Source: Nitritalea halalkaliphila LW7
GTDB lineage: Bacteria > Bacteroidota > Bacteroidia > Cytophagales > Cyclobacteriaceae
Assembly: GCF_000265075.1 (NCBI RefSeq)
Contig: NZ_AJYA01000018.1
Span: 1 to 64,000, forward strand
DNA: 64,000 nucleotides
Reading direction: 5' to 3'
Under the pieces are notes generated by a model that did no database searches, was not told where the DNA came from, and saw only the letters and a program-made list of their open reading frames with translations. Numbering within the stretch: position 1 is the stretch's first letter; each line of letters begins with the position of its first letter. Below are positions 20,586 through 29,262 of this stretch, piece after piece. The position numbers and the translations under genes were made by a program.

Positions 20586-21270
20586 AAACGACCTCGTCAG
20601 TTTCTAAATTTCGCTTCACCAAGCCGAGGAGAAACCCCTTATCATAATTTCGTACCTCGCTAATTAAAACATCATCCACCGCATATACGAAGGTCCACTC
20701 ACCGTTCATTATACCTCCTGGAAGAAGGCCCCCGCGCACAAAATAGGTGCGCCTTCCGGCAAACTCCTTATACTGAAAGCTTCCCTCGATCATCCCTTTG
20801 GTGAAATTGAGCTCCTCTACTGAGGCTTTCGGGCTTAGCTTTCCATCCTTATACGTATTTCGGACGAAATTCCATTTGCCGCTAGGCAAACCCTTCTCAT
20901 AGGCTGCACGCAAGCGAATTTCTTCACTAGATAACTCTGTATCCACCGTAAACTCCTCTATGTCCTTTATCGTCACCTGATGGCGAAGATCGCGATAGAA
21001 CCAATCCCCTGCCTTTAAATTTTCACGGTAGGCACCCGTGATCGTGGTTTTATAAAAGCGGGTCTTATCTAGGGAGTCAGCTACATTCCGACGAAACCGA
21101 AAAGGGCCATCTTTAATGATTTCACCCTCTTTTCCCTCTAAAAAATTAAACTTGGCAGTTCCCTTCACGCCATTAAACACATAATCCCCTTCGAATTCCT
21201 GCTGCTGTGCCCAGCTAGACCAAGAAATAAGACATCCAAAGAGGAGTGCTGCTATAGACTTAAACTTCAT
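20566..21270 (-). CDS. Secreted MORN-like repeat protein of unknown function
   Basis: The 234-residue product begins with a signal peptide ending at SSWAQ. It contains repeats of the type G-x-(W/F)-x-(F/Y)...G (DGPFRFRRN, LKAGDWFYRD, LPSGKWNFVRNTY, MIEGSFQYKEF, MNGEWTFVY). This resembles the MORN or YwqK-antitoxin-like beta repeats found in Bacteroidota envelope proteins. Its last codons read through a seven-T run that overlaps the next gene, so the present stop may be an artefact of one extra T. A good promoter lies upstream at 21334-21364. Confidence 0.75.
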   Translation of the reverse strand: MKFKSIAALLFGCLISWSSWAQQQEFEGDYVFNGVKGTAKFNFLEGKEGEIIKDGPFRFRRNVADSLDKTRFYKTTITGAYRENLKAGDWFYRDLRHQVTIKDIEEFTVDTELSSEEIRLRAAYEKGLPSGKWNFVRNTYKDGKLSPKASVEELNFTKGMIEGSFQYKEFAGRRTYFVRGGLLPGGIMNGEWTFVYAVDDVLISEVRNYDKGFLLGLVKRNLETDEVVYEQVFF

Positions 21271-21333
21271 GTTTACTTGTTAGGATTTAAGCATATTTCA
21301 CAAAAACGATGCTGTAAATCATGTTCAGAAGCC

Positions 21334-21364
21334 CAAAGCTACAATTTGTAGAAAAAAATACCAA
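21334..21364 (-). promoter_or_regulatory. Promoter of the minus-strand envelope operon
   Basis: On the minus strand, TTG (21364-21362), 20 bases, then TAGCTTTG (21341-21334) matches the Bacteroidota consensus exactly. The start codon of the MORN-like gene is about 60 bases downstream. Confidence 0.75.
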
Positions 21365-21380
21365 GGATGGGGGTATAAAG

Positions 21381-21722
21381 CTACTCCATCACATAAAATA
21401 AACGCACCTGGCTTCTCCTCCCAAACTCGTTCTCGGAAGGAAAACGCCCCTGCTGCTCGGCTTGAATGTAAAACAATATCCTTTCCTTGCCCTGTTTTTT
21501 AGCGATGCGCTTCAACTGCTTTTCGAAACTTTTTACCAAATAATCTGTGGCATCTAAAAAATTATCTGCTACTAATACCATCTCTTCATAACGCTCTAAG
21601 TCTGCCGGCTCTTCCTGTAAATAGCGCACCTCGATGCGTTCACTAATAAGAGAAGAAGCATGCGCAGGAAAGAACAAGGGCATGACCATGCCGAGTAGAA
21701 GAAGAAGTGGGCTTGTAAACAT
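21381..21722 (-). CDS. Small secreted protein of unknown function
   Basis: A 113-residue product with a hydrophobic N-terminal signal (FTSPLLLLLGMVMPLFFPAHA) and a helical, charged mature part (LVADNFLDATDYLVKSFEKQLKRIAKKQ). It shows no recognised domain or cysteine motif. It lies upstream of the envelope operon promoter and downstream of speA, with 48 bases to the speA stop, so it may be transcribed with speA. Confidence 0.6.
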   Translation of the reverse strand: MFTSPLLLLLGMVMPLFFPAHASSLISERIEVRYLQEEPADLERYEEMVLVADNFLDATDYLVKSFEKQLKRIAKKQGKERILFYIQAEQQGRFPSENEFGRRSQVRLFYVME

Positions 21723-21770
21723 ACGGATATAAGTAAAGGGTAATCAACTGATTACCCTTAAATAACGCAC

Positions 21771-23158
21771 TTAGTATCCTAAAGTTTTCAACATATTTTC
21801 ACTCGTTTGTTCAGGAGCAAAAAGATGGTGTGTGATAGTCCCATCTTCTGCACGATCCACCAGCACATGCTTGGGAGCAGGAATCAGACAGTGCTGAATA
21901 CCACCATACCCCCCTAATGATTCCTGATAGGCACCCGTATGAAAAAAGCCCAAATACTGTTTCTTGCCTGCTTCCTGCTTAGGCAAATATATATTATACT
22001 GGTGTGCCTCTGAGTTATAATAGTCCATACTATCGCAGGTCAGCCCTCCTAAGTTGATATTGTGATACTCCTTGTCCCAGTTGTTCACGGCCAGCATGAT
22101 GTACTTTTGATTAAGACCCCAGCTGTCTGGCAGCTGCGTAATAAACGAGCCATCGATCATGTACCAAAGTTCCTTGTCATTTTGCAGTTTTTCTTCGAGG
22201 ACGGAGTACAAGACTGCGCCACTCTCTCCTACCGTGTAGGAACCAAACTCCGTAAAGATATCTGGCTCTACCGTATTGTTCTTGGCACACATCCACTTGA
22301 TGTTTTTAATGATTTGATCGGCCATATATTGGTAATCATAATCAAAAAAGACATTCGTTTTAATCGGCCAGCCACCCCCGATGTCCATCGTATCAAGACT
22401 TGGAGCTATTTTTTTCAAATCCACATACTTCTGGATAAAGCGGGTAAGCTCAGACCAGTAATACGCGGTATCGCGTATGCCCGAGTTGATAAAGAAATGA
22501 AGCATCTTAAGAGATACCTGTGGATTATCTTTAATCTTCTCCTCATACAACTTTAAAATATCATTATAGCGTACGCCTAAGCGTGAGGTGTAAAAACCAA
22601 ATTTAGGCTCCTCGTCAGCAGCGATACGAATACCTACCTGGAAAGGCACCTTTACATGCTCGAGATAGTAATCGATTTCTGTGAGGTTATCCAGAATAGG
22701 CACACAGTTTTTAAAACCATCATTTAACAGGCCCGTGATGAGCTCCTTATACCGCTCCCGCTTGAAGCCGTTACAAACGATAAACGTATCCTTACTGATT
22801 TTTCCTTCTTCGTATAACTTGCGAACCAGCGGAATGTCGAAAGTGGAAGATGTTTCGATATGGATGTCATTCTTGAGCGCCTCATTTAAAACAAAGCTGA
22901 AATGAGAAGATTTCGTGCAGTAACAGTACGTATACGAGCCTTATAATCGTGCGTCTGCATGGCATTTGCAAAGTAGGTCTTCGCATTCTGAATACTCTCA
23001 GAAATCTTGGGCAGATAAGTAAGTTTTAAGGGCGTTCCATACGTTTCGATGATTTCCATCAGATTCACCCCATTAAAGGTGAGTTGATTATCCGATACCT
23101 CGAACTCCTTGGTAGGAAAATCGAAAGTTTGCTGGATTAAATCAATGTATTTGTTCAT
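21771..23158 (-). CDS. speA: Biosynthetic arginine decarboxylase (one-base frameshift near 22934)
   Basis: A fold-type III PLP decarboxylase of the Bacteroidota type (about 462 residues), which converts arginine to agmatine for polyamine synthesis. The start at 23158 gives MNKYIDLIQQTFDFPTKEFE. The frame breaks at CGTATACG near 22934. Restoring one T gives YTYCYCTKSSHFSF, which includes the cofactor lysine K83. Later family segments are DIGGGWPI and EFGSYTVGESG. The product type is inferred from overall resemblance to Bacteroidota arginine decarboxylases. Confidence 0.88.
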
Positions 23159-23240
23159 TTCAGCTGTTTTGGTTTGACTAACAAAAATCCAAAATATTTT
23201 CGACACCACCTTATGTTTGGGCACAAATCTGGACTAAATG

Positions 23241-23274
23241 TAAAAAGTCGCCTTCAAAGAAAGCGACTTTTTAA
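23241..23274 (-). terminator. Terminator after the globin-like lipoprotein operon
   Basis: A stem of TAAAAAGTCGC (23241-23251) and GCGACTTTTTA (23263-23273) with a loop of 11 bases. T-runs on both sides allow it to work in either direction. It lies between the 3' end of the lipoprotein gene and speA. Confidence 0.85.
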
Positions 23275-23368
23275 AACCTAAATTCCCTCACTTAGGAACC
23301 TCACTGCGAATTTAGGCTTGTGGATAAATTTAACTAGAATTTTACTCTTTATAATACACTATATCTGC

Positions 23369-24442
23369 TTAGCGCTGAATCACAGCGTCACGTAAGCCCG
23401 GGCTGTTTAACAAGCCACCAAACTCTCCGATAACAGACTCAGGAACTTCTAAACCTTTTGCAGCTTCTACGATAGCCGCTACGAACAGATCATAATCCGC
23501 AGCATTCACTAGACCTGTCATGCGTGGGTTCTGCTCAGGATCATGCGCAGCTACCATGTCTAAACCTGTGTACTGAATGTTAACAGAACCGATAGCTTCT
23601 GCTAAGAATTCAGAGAAATCTTGCACCAGCGTAGCGAAACCTGACGTGTCACCTGCACCCACCTCTGCTAAAAGAACAGAGAAATAAGGTAATAAATCTG
23701 TATATTTACCTTCAGGATTAGAAGCGATAAGCAATACTGTTTCAGTAACCACTGCACGCAAAGGAACAAATCCAGCCTCGATTAACTGACCAGGATTCTC
23801 TGGATCATCGATAAGGCCTGAACCTCCTAAACGTGTGTATAAATCCAGCATCTCATCATCAGCACGCTGCACGATAGGCTCACGTACAGATTCTAATAAC
23901 TCACCCACTGGTCCGATAACATCAGAGCTAGTAATTCCAGCCTGAGCAGCACCTTCTACCACCGCTTGGATGAATAGATCATAATCTGCATTGTTAATCA
24001 AACCATCCATACGTGGATTACGCTGCGGATCATGCGCTGCCTCCATATCTAATCCTGTGTAGGTAAAAGGACCCCCAGTAGCCTCAGCCAAGAAAATGGT
24101 GAAATCATCCACTAACTGCGCAAACCCAGAGAAGTCATCTCTTGCTACCTCGTTTAAAAGGACGCTGAAATAAGGAAGTAGATCATCATAAACACCCCCT
24201 TCATTCGTCGCAATAGTCAATACGGTGTTGGTTACCACAGTTCTCAGGTTAAGGAAACCCTGCTGGATCTGCTGGCCCGGATTATCAGGATCAGGAACTA
24301 AGGTAGTCCCTCCAAGCATAGTGGCGTAAAAGGAATCATCCTCCATCATCGGTGGATCCATCGGATCATCATCACTGCAGGATGAAAATACCAATAGAGA
24401 TCCCACCACGAAACTGGCTAGCCAATAATTAATTCGTCTCAT
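23369..24442 (-). CDS. Lipoprotein with two tandem truncated-globin-like domains
   Basis: A lipobox (VFSSCSDDD) precedes two repeats of about 165 residues. Repeat 2 begins LYTRLGG, the usual start of group-1 truncated globins, and both repeats contain YTGLDM-x-AAHDP followed by an NPRM segment. Next comes NxADYDLFxxAxVEAA, and repeat 1 ends with a VREPIVQR-like helix. This matches the globin F-helix His (in AAH), the G helix (ADFD-like) and the H helix. An insertion rich in D/N/P/G follows LGG in each repeat. Heme binding is inferred only from the conserved His. It is exported and lipid-anchored, unusual for this family. It follows the HMA-like gene by 23 bases. Confidence 0.72.
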   Translation of the reverse strand: MRRINYWLASFVVGSLLVFSSCSDDDPMDPPMMEDDSFYATMLGGTTLVPDPDNPGQQIQQGFLNLRTVVTNTVLTIATNEGGVYDDLLPYFSVLLNEVARDDFSGFAQLVDDFTIFLAEATGGPFTYTGLDMEAAHDPQRNPRMDGLINNADYDLFIQAVVEGAAQAGITSSDVIGPVGELLESVREPIVQRADDEMLDLYTRLGGSGLIDDPENPGQLIEAGFVPLRAVVTETVLLIASNPEGKYTDLLPYFSVLLAEVGAGDTSGFATLVQDFSEFLAEAIGSVNIQYTGLDMVAAHDPEQNPRMTGLVNAADYDLFVAAIVEAAKGLEVPESVIGEFGGLLNSPGLRDAVIQR

Positions 24443-24465
24443 AGTAGTTTAATTTAATTAATTGT

Positions 24466-24900
24466 TTAATTCTCGAAAGCTTTCTGAAAAAAGGCTCCTA
24501 ATCGATATGTAAGTGAGTTCTTGTTAATGGCCGGACAGCTTTGCGCCAGCATTTCATCGGAAGGTTTAAAAACCGATGCCCCCGCATTAAAATCCGCATT
24601 TATCAGCTGCGCTATGTCCGCCGGAGCCGTCTTCCGCTGATCGTAAATAAGTACCACATGGCCCGCTTCAGCGTTCATACGCGCTGTTCGAACACCCTCC
24701 ACTTGAGATACAAATTCATGGATGTCTTTACCCTTCTCCTCGTCTAAGGCTTCAGGAAACTCTATCCGGATCATGGCTTGATGATTTAACCTACCGGGAA
24801 CATCTTGCTTGGGCTTGGTCACCAAATAAATGTGCACTGCCAGCGTCGCCACCAATACAAACACGATGGCCACCGCGCCTAGAATAATTTTTTTTAGCAT
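24466..24900 (-). CDS. Membrane-anchored HMA-like (ferredoxin-fold) protein without CxxC
   Basis: A 144-residue protein. One N-terminal membrane helix (about residues 4-27) is followed by a domain with the spacing of heavy-metal-associated domains: MIRIEFPEALDEEKG, IHEFVSQVEGVRTARM, HVVLIYDQRKTAPADIAQLI. The metal-binding CxxC is missing. A single Cys occurs late, in AQSCPAI. I choose the start at 24900 (MLKKIILG), because the upstream in-frame start adds a non-hydrophobic segment. It is first in an operon with the tandem globin-like lipoprotein, and both act outside the cytoplasm. Confidence 0.65.
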   Translation of the reverse strand: MLKKIILGAVAIVFVLVATLAVHIYLVTKPKQDVPGRLNHQAMIRIEFPEALDEEKGKDIHEFVSQVEGVRTARMNAEAGHVVLIYDQRKTAPADIAQLINADFNAGASVFKPSDEMLAQSCPAINKNSLTYRLGAFFQKAFEN

Positions 24901-24934
24901 AATGGAAGTCCTTTGATGCCAGTAAATACGAGAC

Positions 24935-24965
24935 TGTGGAACCAACTGGATTAAAAAGTTCCACA
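24935..24965. promoter_or_regulatory. Inverted repeat upstream of the HMA/globin operon
   Basis: TGTGGAAC (24935-24942) is mirrored exactly by GTTCCACA (24958-24965) with a 15-base spacer. It lies 35-65 bases upstream of the start at 24900 and about 60 bases before the divergent TPR gene, so it could be an operator for either. Confidence 0.45.
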
Positions 24966-25024
24966 ATTGAAAATAACTTTTCTATGAATTCAGAATTTCT
25001 TATTTTTAGGAACGCATTAAAAAC

Positions 25025-25810
25025 ATGAAAAAATTACTATTCTTACTTCTTATACTGACACTTAGCGCTTGCGATCGAGAGTTTGCTCGTGGCGAACGCT
25101 ACTTCCTCCAAGAAGAATATGCCGCTGCTATAAAGGAGTTTAATAAAGTGCTCTTCCTAAAAGTTACCGACACCCAAAGCCTCTTCCTCCGCGCGCGCGC
25201 CTTTGAGGAGCTCGAACAGTTTAAAGAAGCCTTCGAAGATTATAACCGCATCCTCAGTCTGCGCCCTGATCATGCTCACGCCTACGCGGGAAAAGGCAAA
25301 ATCTACTGGAAACTTAAAAAGTATAAGGAAGCTGAAGTGGAACTGCTTAAGGCTGCTCAGTACGCTCCCGACGATGCCGACATCCTGCTGCTCCTCGGTA
25401 GAAGCATGCTGAAAAATGGGCGCTTTAAATCTGCCGACGAATTTCTGGACCAAGCGAAGAAAATTCGCCCCGAGGCTGCCGACATTTACTACTATCAGGG
25501 TATGGCACGCTCTCAAATCGGTGACATCAATGGCGCCGCAGCCTCCTTTAATATGGCCCTACGCTATGACCCCGATAACCTCGCTGCCCGCTATAACCGA
25601 GGCCTTACCCTCCTCATTATAGGCTACCTGCCCTGGGCCGAAGATGATTTCGATGATGTACTCCGCTATAAGCCCGATCACGTGGAAGCACTCGCACATC
25701 GGGGGGTGGCGCGCGTGCGCCAAAATAAACGCAGTGGCTGTGCAGACATCGAAGCGGCGATGGCTAAAGGCAGCCAATATGCCGCACGTAACCGGCATCT
25801 CTGTCCTTAA
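25025..25810 (+). CDS. TPR-repeat lipoprotein
   Basis: A 261-residue lipoprotein (lipobox LSAC, Cys about residue 16) with about six tetratricopeptide repeats: for example YAAAIKEFNKVLFL, FKEAFEDYNRILSLRPDHAHAYAGKG, YKEAEVELLKAAQYAPDDAD and INGAAASFNMALRYDPDNLAARYNRG. TPR arrays hold protein partners together; here the partner would be in the periplasm. It is divergent from the HMA/globin operon and followed by a hairpin terminator. Confidence 0.88.
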   Translation: MKKLLFLLLILTLSACDREFARGERYFLQEEYAAAIKEFNKVLFLKVTDTQSLFLRARAFEELEQFKEAFEDYNRILSLRPDHAHAYAGKGKIYWKLKKYKEAEVELLKAAQYAPDDADILLLLGRSMLKNGRFKSADEFLDQAKKIRPEAADIYYYQGMARSQIGDINGAAASFNMALRYDPDNLAARYNRGLTLLIIGYLPWAEDDFDDVLRYKPDHVEALAHRGVARVRQNKRSGCADIEAAMAKGSQYAARNRHLCP

Positions 25811-25816
25811 AAAATA

Positions 25817-25843
25817 GAAGGGGAACTACACACCCCTTTTTTC
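25817..25843 (+). terminator. Terminator of the TPR gene
   Basis: AAGGGG pairs with CCCCTT across a 9-base loop and is followed by a T-run, 7 bases after the TPR stop. Confidence 0.75.
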
Positions 25844-25862
25844 TCCTTTACACCTGAAATTT

Positions 25863-25895
25863 AAAAAAGCCACCTAACTTTGTGGCTTCTTTTTT
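25863..25895 (+). promoter_or_regulatory. Terminator-like hairpin overlapping a TAnnTTTG box
   Basis: AAAAAAGCCAC pairs with GTGGCTTCTTTTTT. The loop and 3' arm contain TAACTTTG (25875-25882), an exact match to the Bacteroidota -7 box, placed 33 bases before the ATG at 25915. The element may therefore end upstream transcription and start the next transcript. No good TTG lies 20 bases upstream of the box. Confidence 0.5.
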
Positions 25896-25914
25896 AGGTT
25901 TCACCCGAACACGT

Positions 25915-26670
25915 ATGCCCGATAAAAAGCTCGTCATCATCCCCACCTATAATGAAATCGAAAACATCCACGATATGGTGCATGCCGTCCTCAGCCTGCC
26001 CGAACTTTTCGACCTCCTCATCATAGACGATGGCTCGCCAGACGGTACCGCAGAAGCAGTACAGCAGCTCCAAAACCCCTATCCGAACAGGCTGTACCTA
26101 CTGAAGCGCGCCGGCAAGCTCGGCCTTGGAACCGCCTACCTCGAAGGCTTCGCTTTTGCCCTCCAAAAGGGCTACCACTACATCTTCGAAATGGATGCCG
26201 ACTTTTCCCATAACCCCCTAGACCTGCCCAAACTGCTCGACGCCTGCCAAAACCAAGGCCACGATATGGCAATCGGCTCCCGCTACATCACAGGCGTAAA
26301 CGTGGTCAACTGGCCCATGTCACGCGTCCTCATGTCCTTTTTTGCTTCCAAATACGTACAGTTCATTACTGGAATGCCCATAAAAGACGCCACCGCCGGG
26401 TTTAAATGCTACAAGCGCGAAGTACTCGAAACGATTCCCTTAGATAAAATAAAGTTTGTGGGTTACGCCTTCCAGATCGAAATGAAATTCTCTGCCTGGA
26501 TTCGGGGCTTTTCTATAAAAGAAGTGCCCATCATCTTCACCGACCGCACCCGCGGACAGTCAAAAATGAATATTGGCATCTTTAAAGAAGCCGTCTTCGG
26601 TGTCTTTCACATGAAACTACGTAGCCTTTTTCGCCGCCCGAAACACCGAAAGCAGATGACCGGCCCTTAA
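25915..26670 (+). CDS. Dolichol-phosphate-mannose-synthase-like glycosyltransferase (GT2)
   Basis: A 251-residue GT2 enzyme without membrane segments. It has VIIPTYNEIENI at the N-terminus, IDDGSPDGT, GLGTAYLEGF, and EMDADFSHNPLDL (the DxD metal site). These match polyprenol monophosphomannose synthases, which move mannose to a lipid carrier at the inner membrane. The C-terminal GQSKMNIGIFKEA segment is also typical. The start at 25915 puts the domain at the N-terminus; an upstream in-frame start would read through the terminator hairpin. Confidence 0.9.
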   Translation: MPDKKLVIIPTYNEIENIHDMVHAVLSLPELFDLLIIDDGSPDGTAEAVQQLQNPYPNRLYLLKRAGKLGLGTAYLEGFAFALQKGYHYIFEMDADFSHNPLDLPKLLDACQNQGHDMAIGSRYITGVNVVNWPMSRVLMSFFASKYVQFITGMPIKDATAGFKCYKREVLETIPLDKIKFVGYAFQIEMKFSAWIRGFSIKEVPIIFTDRTRGQSKMNIGIFKEAVFGVFHMKLRSLFRRPKHRKQMTGP

Positions 26671-26684
26671 GCTATTCCCCACAC

Positions 26685-27901
26685 TTAATCGAAGCGAATC
26701 GCTTTAATCGGCTGTACACCCGCTATTAGCCGCGCAGGAATCAGTAGAACCAAAGCTGTCAACACAAAAACAAACACATTCAGCCCAATCAGCAGGGGCC
26801 AATTCCAAGCAATCGGAACGGCCTCCATATAATAAGCTTCAGGATCCAAACGGATGAAACGATAGCGGTCTTGTAGCATGCCCAGGCCTAAACCTACCGA
26901 ATTCCCGATTAGCATGCCCTTTCCTATGATGCGTAGGCCGTTCCAGAAAAATATGCGCCGAATCAACTGAAAAGAAGCCCCTAATGCTTTTAAAAGCCCG
27001 ATCATCGGGGTGCGTTCCATGATCAGGATAAACAGTACAGAGACCATATTAAAGGCTGCCACAAATAAAATCAGGCCTAAAAAGACGTACACATTATTAT
27101 TTAAAAGTGCCAGCCAATCAAAAATGTCAGCGAAGCGATCTTTCACGCGCTGTAGGCGCAAATCGTAATCCATCAAATCTTCAAGCTCCAAATAGGCTGC
27201 ATCTAAGGCAGTAGGATCTTTTAAAAAGAGAGACAGCCTCCCACCTGATCAGCATTCCAGCCGTTAAGATTTCGGACCGTCTGAATATCACCGATGATGA
27301 TTTTTTCATCAAAAGCCTCCATATACGTTTCGTAGATACCCACGATTTCTACATTGCGGAAGCGCGGGGGATCCTGAACGAAGTAGAGCACAAATTTATC
27401 ACCGAGAGAAAGTAACAGCTTGTTGGCGATTTTTTGGGAAATCAATACTTCATTTACCGCCTGCTCTGCCTCATGGCGGATAAATCGGCCTGCTTTCAAT
27501 GAGGGGCGGAAGTCTACAGTATCGAAATCGGCTGCCACCCCCTTAAAGAGGACACCCTCCACTTCTTCGTCGCCCTTTATGAGTCCCGGCTTGTGGGCAT
27601 AGGACTGCACATGCCGCAGCAGAGGGTGCTCCCGGTGGTCGCGGTAAAAAAAACTTTCCGTGCTCATAGGAACCTCCTCGAAAGCATTGCCCGACATAAA
27701 CTTGGTAACCTGCAGATGCCCTGTAAAGCGGTAAATCTTCTCCCCTACCTCACGCTGAAAACCACCTAGTATCATAAAAGCCAGCATAGATACGGCGATA
27801 CCGATCGCTACACTGCCGACCGCAATGCGGTGTATGGTGCCCGTAAAACCGCCACTGCCCTTAAAACTGATTCTTTTCGCTATGAAATAGGAGAGGTTCA
27901 A
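26685..27901 (-). CDS. LolC/LolE-type ABC transporter permease (one-base frameshift near 27238)
   Basis: The protein has a first membrane segment after the amphipathic start MNLSYFIAKRISFKG, a large periplasmic domain, then three membrane segments in the C-terminal quarter. This is the MacB/FtsX-type permease layout, and the SFKGSGGFTGTIHRIAVGSVAIGIAV start is typical for the Bacteroidota lipoprotein-release permease. The frame breaks in a G run near 27238. One added G gives VGGLSLFLKDPTALDAAYLELE, and the product is about 406 residues. No ATPase gene is adjacent. A role in moving lipoproteins out of the inner membrane is inferred. Confidence 0.85.
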
Positions 27902-27943
27902 AGAATTTATTTAATTTAGTTCTAAAATTCACCCAAAGATACT

Positions 27944-29176
27944 ATGAAGCCCCCACAAATTACGCTCTTGTTCCTTTTTTTCAGCTTGATTTCCCTTCAG
28001 TGTCGTGCAGACCATACCAGCTCCTCCAAGCATCTCGGCCCTAAGCCGGAAAAAAGTGCTGGTGCCTTAGCCTTGGATATCCTGGCGGGAGCCGACCAGC
28101 CTGAACGCTACCTACCGCTCATGGAAGGCAAGCGTCTTGGCTTAATCGTGAACCAAAGCTCCCTGCTACAGCAAGACGGCACAAGTACGCACCTCGTGGA
28201 TTTTCTGCTGGCAGAAGGACAGCAAATCCAAAAGATATTTGTTCCCGAGCATGGCTTCCGTGGAAATGCCGACGCCGGCGAACGCATCGGAAATGAAACC
28301 GACCCCGCCACAGGCCTCCCCCTGCTTTCCCTTTACGGAGACCAGAAAAAACCGCAACAGCAAACACTGGCAGATGTCGACTTGCTCGTTTTTGATCTAC
28401 AAGATGTAGGTGTGCGCTTTTATACGTATATTTCTACCCTTCACTATGTAATGGAGGCCGCCGCTGAAGCGGGAAAACCTGTTTTGATCTTGGATAGACC
28501 CAACCCGAATGGCGATTACGTCGCAGGTCCTCTCCTAAAAAAAGGGTTCGAAAGCTTCGTCGGAATCCATCCTATACCGGTCGTACACGGTCTCACTGTG
28601 GGCGAACTGGCACACATGATTAATGGAGAAGCCTGGCTAAAAGGTGGCCTGCAAGCAGAAATCAACGTCGTGCCCGTCGCCAACTGGAACCACCAGACAC
28701 CCTATGAACTACCTGTTCGCCCCTCCCCTAATCTCCCGAATTATCAGTCGATCCGTCTCTACCCCTCCCTGTGCTTCTTCGAAGGCACGGACGTTTCCGT
28801 AGGACGCGGCACTCCCTTTCCCTTCCAGGTTTATGGCTATCCCAAAAAAGATTTTGGTCCCTTTTCCTTTACCCCACAGCCCACCGAAGGTGCCAAAAAC
28901 CCGCCACATAAGGGGAAAGAATGTTTCGGCCAAGATCTCAGAGCGGCGGAAAACCATGCCGCAGCTGGCTTTACTCTAGAATTCGTATTAGACGCCTACC
29001 AGAAATCCGGGAAAGGGGCAGCCTTTTTTACACCGTTTTTCGATAAATTGGCCGGTACGGATGCGCTGCGCAAAGGTATTTTAGCAGGCATGTCCGCTGA
29101 AGAACTGGAAGAGAGTTGGGCAGAGGAACTTAACACCTACAAAAAGATGCGCGAAAAGTATCTTTTATACGAATAA
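27944..29176 (+). CDS. namZ: Exo-beta-N-acetylmuramidase NamZ (DUF1343 family)
   Basis: A 410-residue lipoprotein-like product (SLISLQC lipobox) of the DUF1343 family, now known as NamZ exo-beta-N-acetylmuramidase, which removes terminal MurNAc from peptidoglycan fragments. Family motifs are GLIVNQSSLL, the EHGFRGNADAGE loop, LLVFDLQDVGVRFYTYIST, LDRPNPNGD, and the PSPNLPNYQSIRLYPSLCFFEGT segment. No MurNAc-uptake genes lie next to it. It is divergent from the LolC/E-like permease, with a 42-base gap. Confidence 0.9.
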   Translation: MKPPQITLLFLFFSLISLQCRADHTSSSKHLGPKPEKSAGALALDILAGADQPERYLPLMEGKRLGLIVNQSSLLQQDGTSTHLVDFLLAEGQQIQKIFVPEHGFRGNADAGERIGNETDPATGLPLLSLYGDQKKPQQQTLADVDLLVFDLQDVGVRFYTYISTLHYVMEAAAEAGKPVLILDRPNPNGDYVAGPLLKKGFESFVGIHPIPVVHGLTVGELAHMINGEAWLKGGLQAEINVVPVANWNHQTPYELPVRPSPNLPNYQSIRLYPSLCFFEGTDVSVGRGTPFPFQVYGYPKKDFGPFSFTPQPTEGAKNPPHKGKECFGQDLRAAENHAAAGFTLEFVLDAYQKSGKGAAFFTPFFDKLAGTDALRKGILAGMSAEELEESWAEELNTYKKMREKYLLYE

Positions 29177-29262
29177 TCAACTGCAAAAAGCGCCATTTAA
29201 TCGGAAAACCAAAATTTATCGTAAATTACAACCAAATGCCCGCTTGCATGTTGTAAGAGAGC

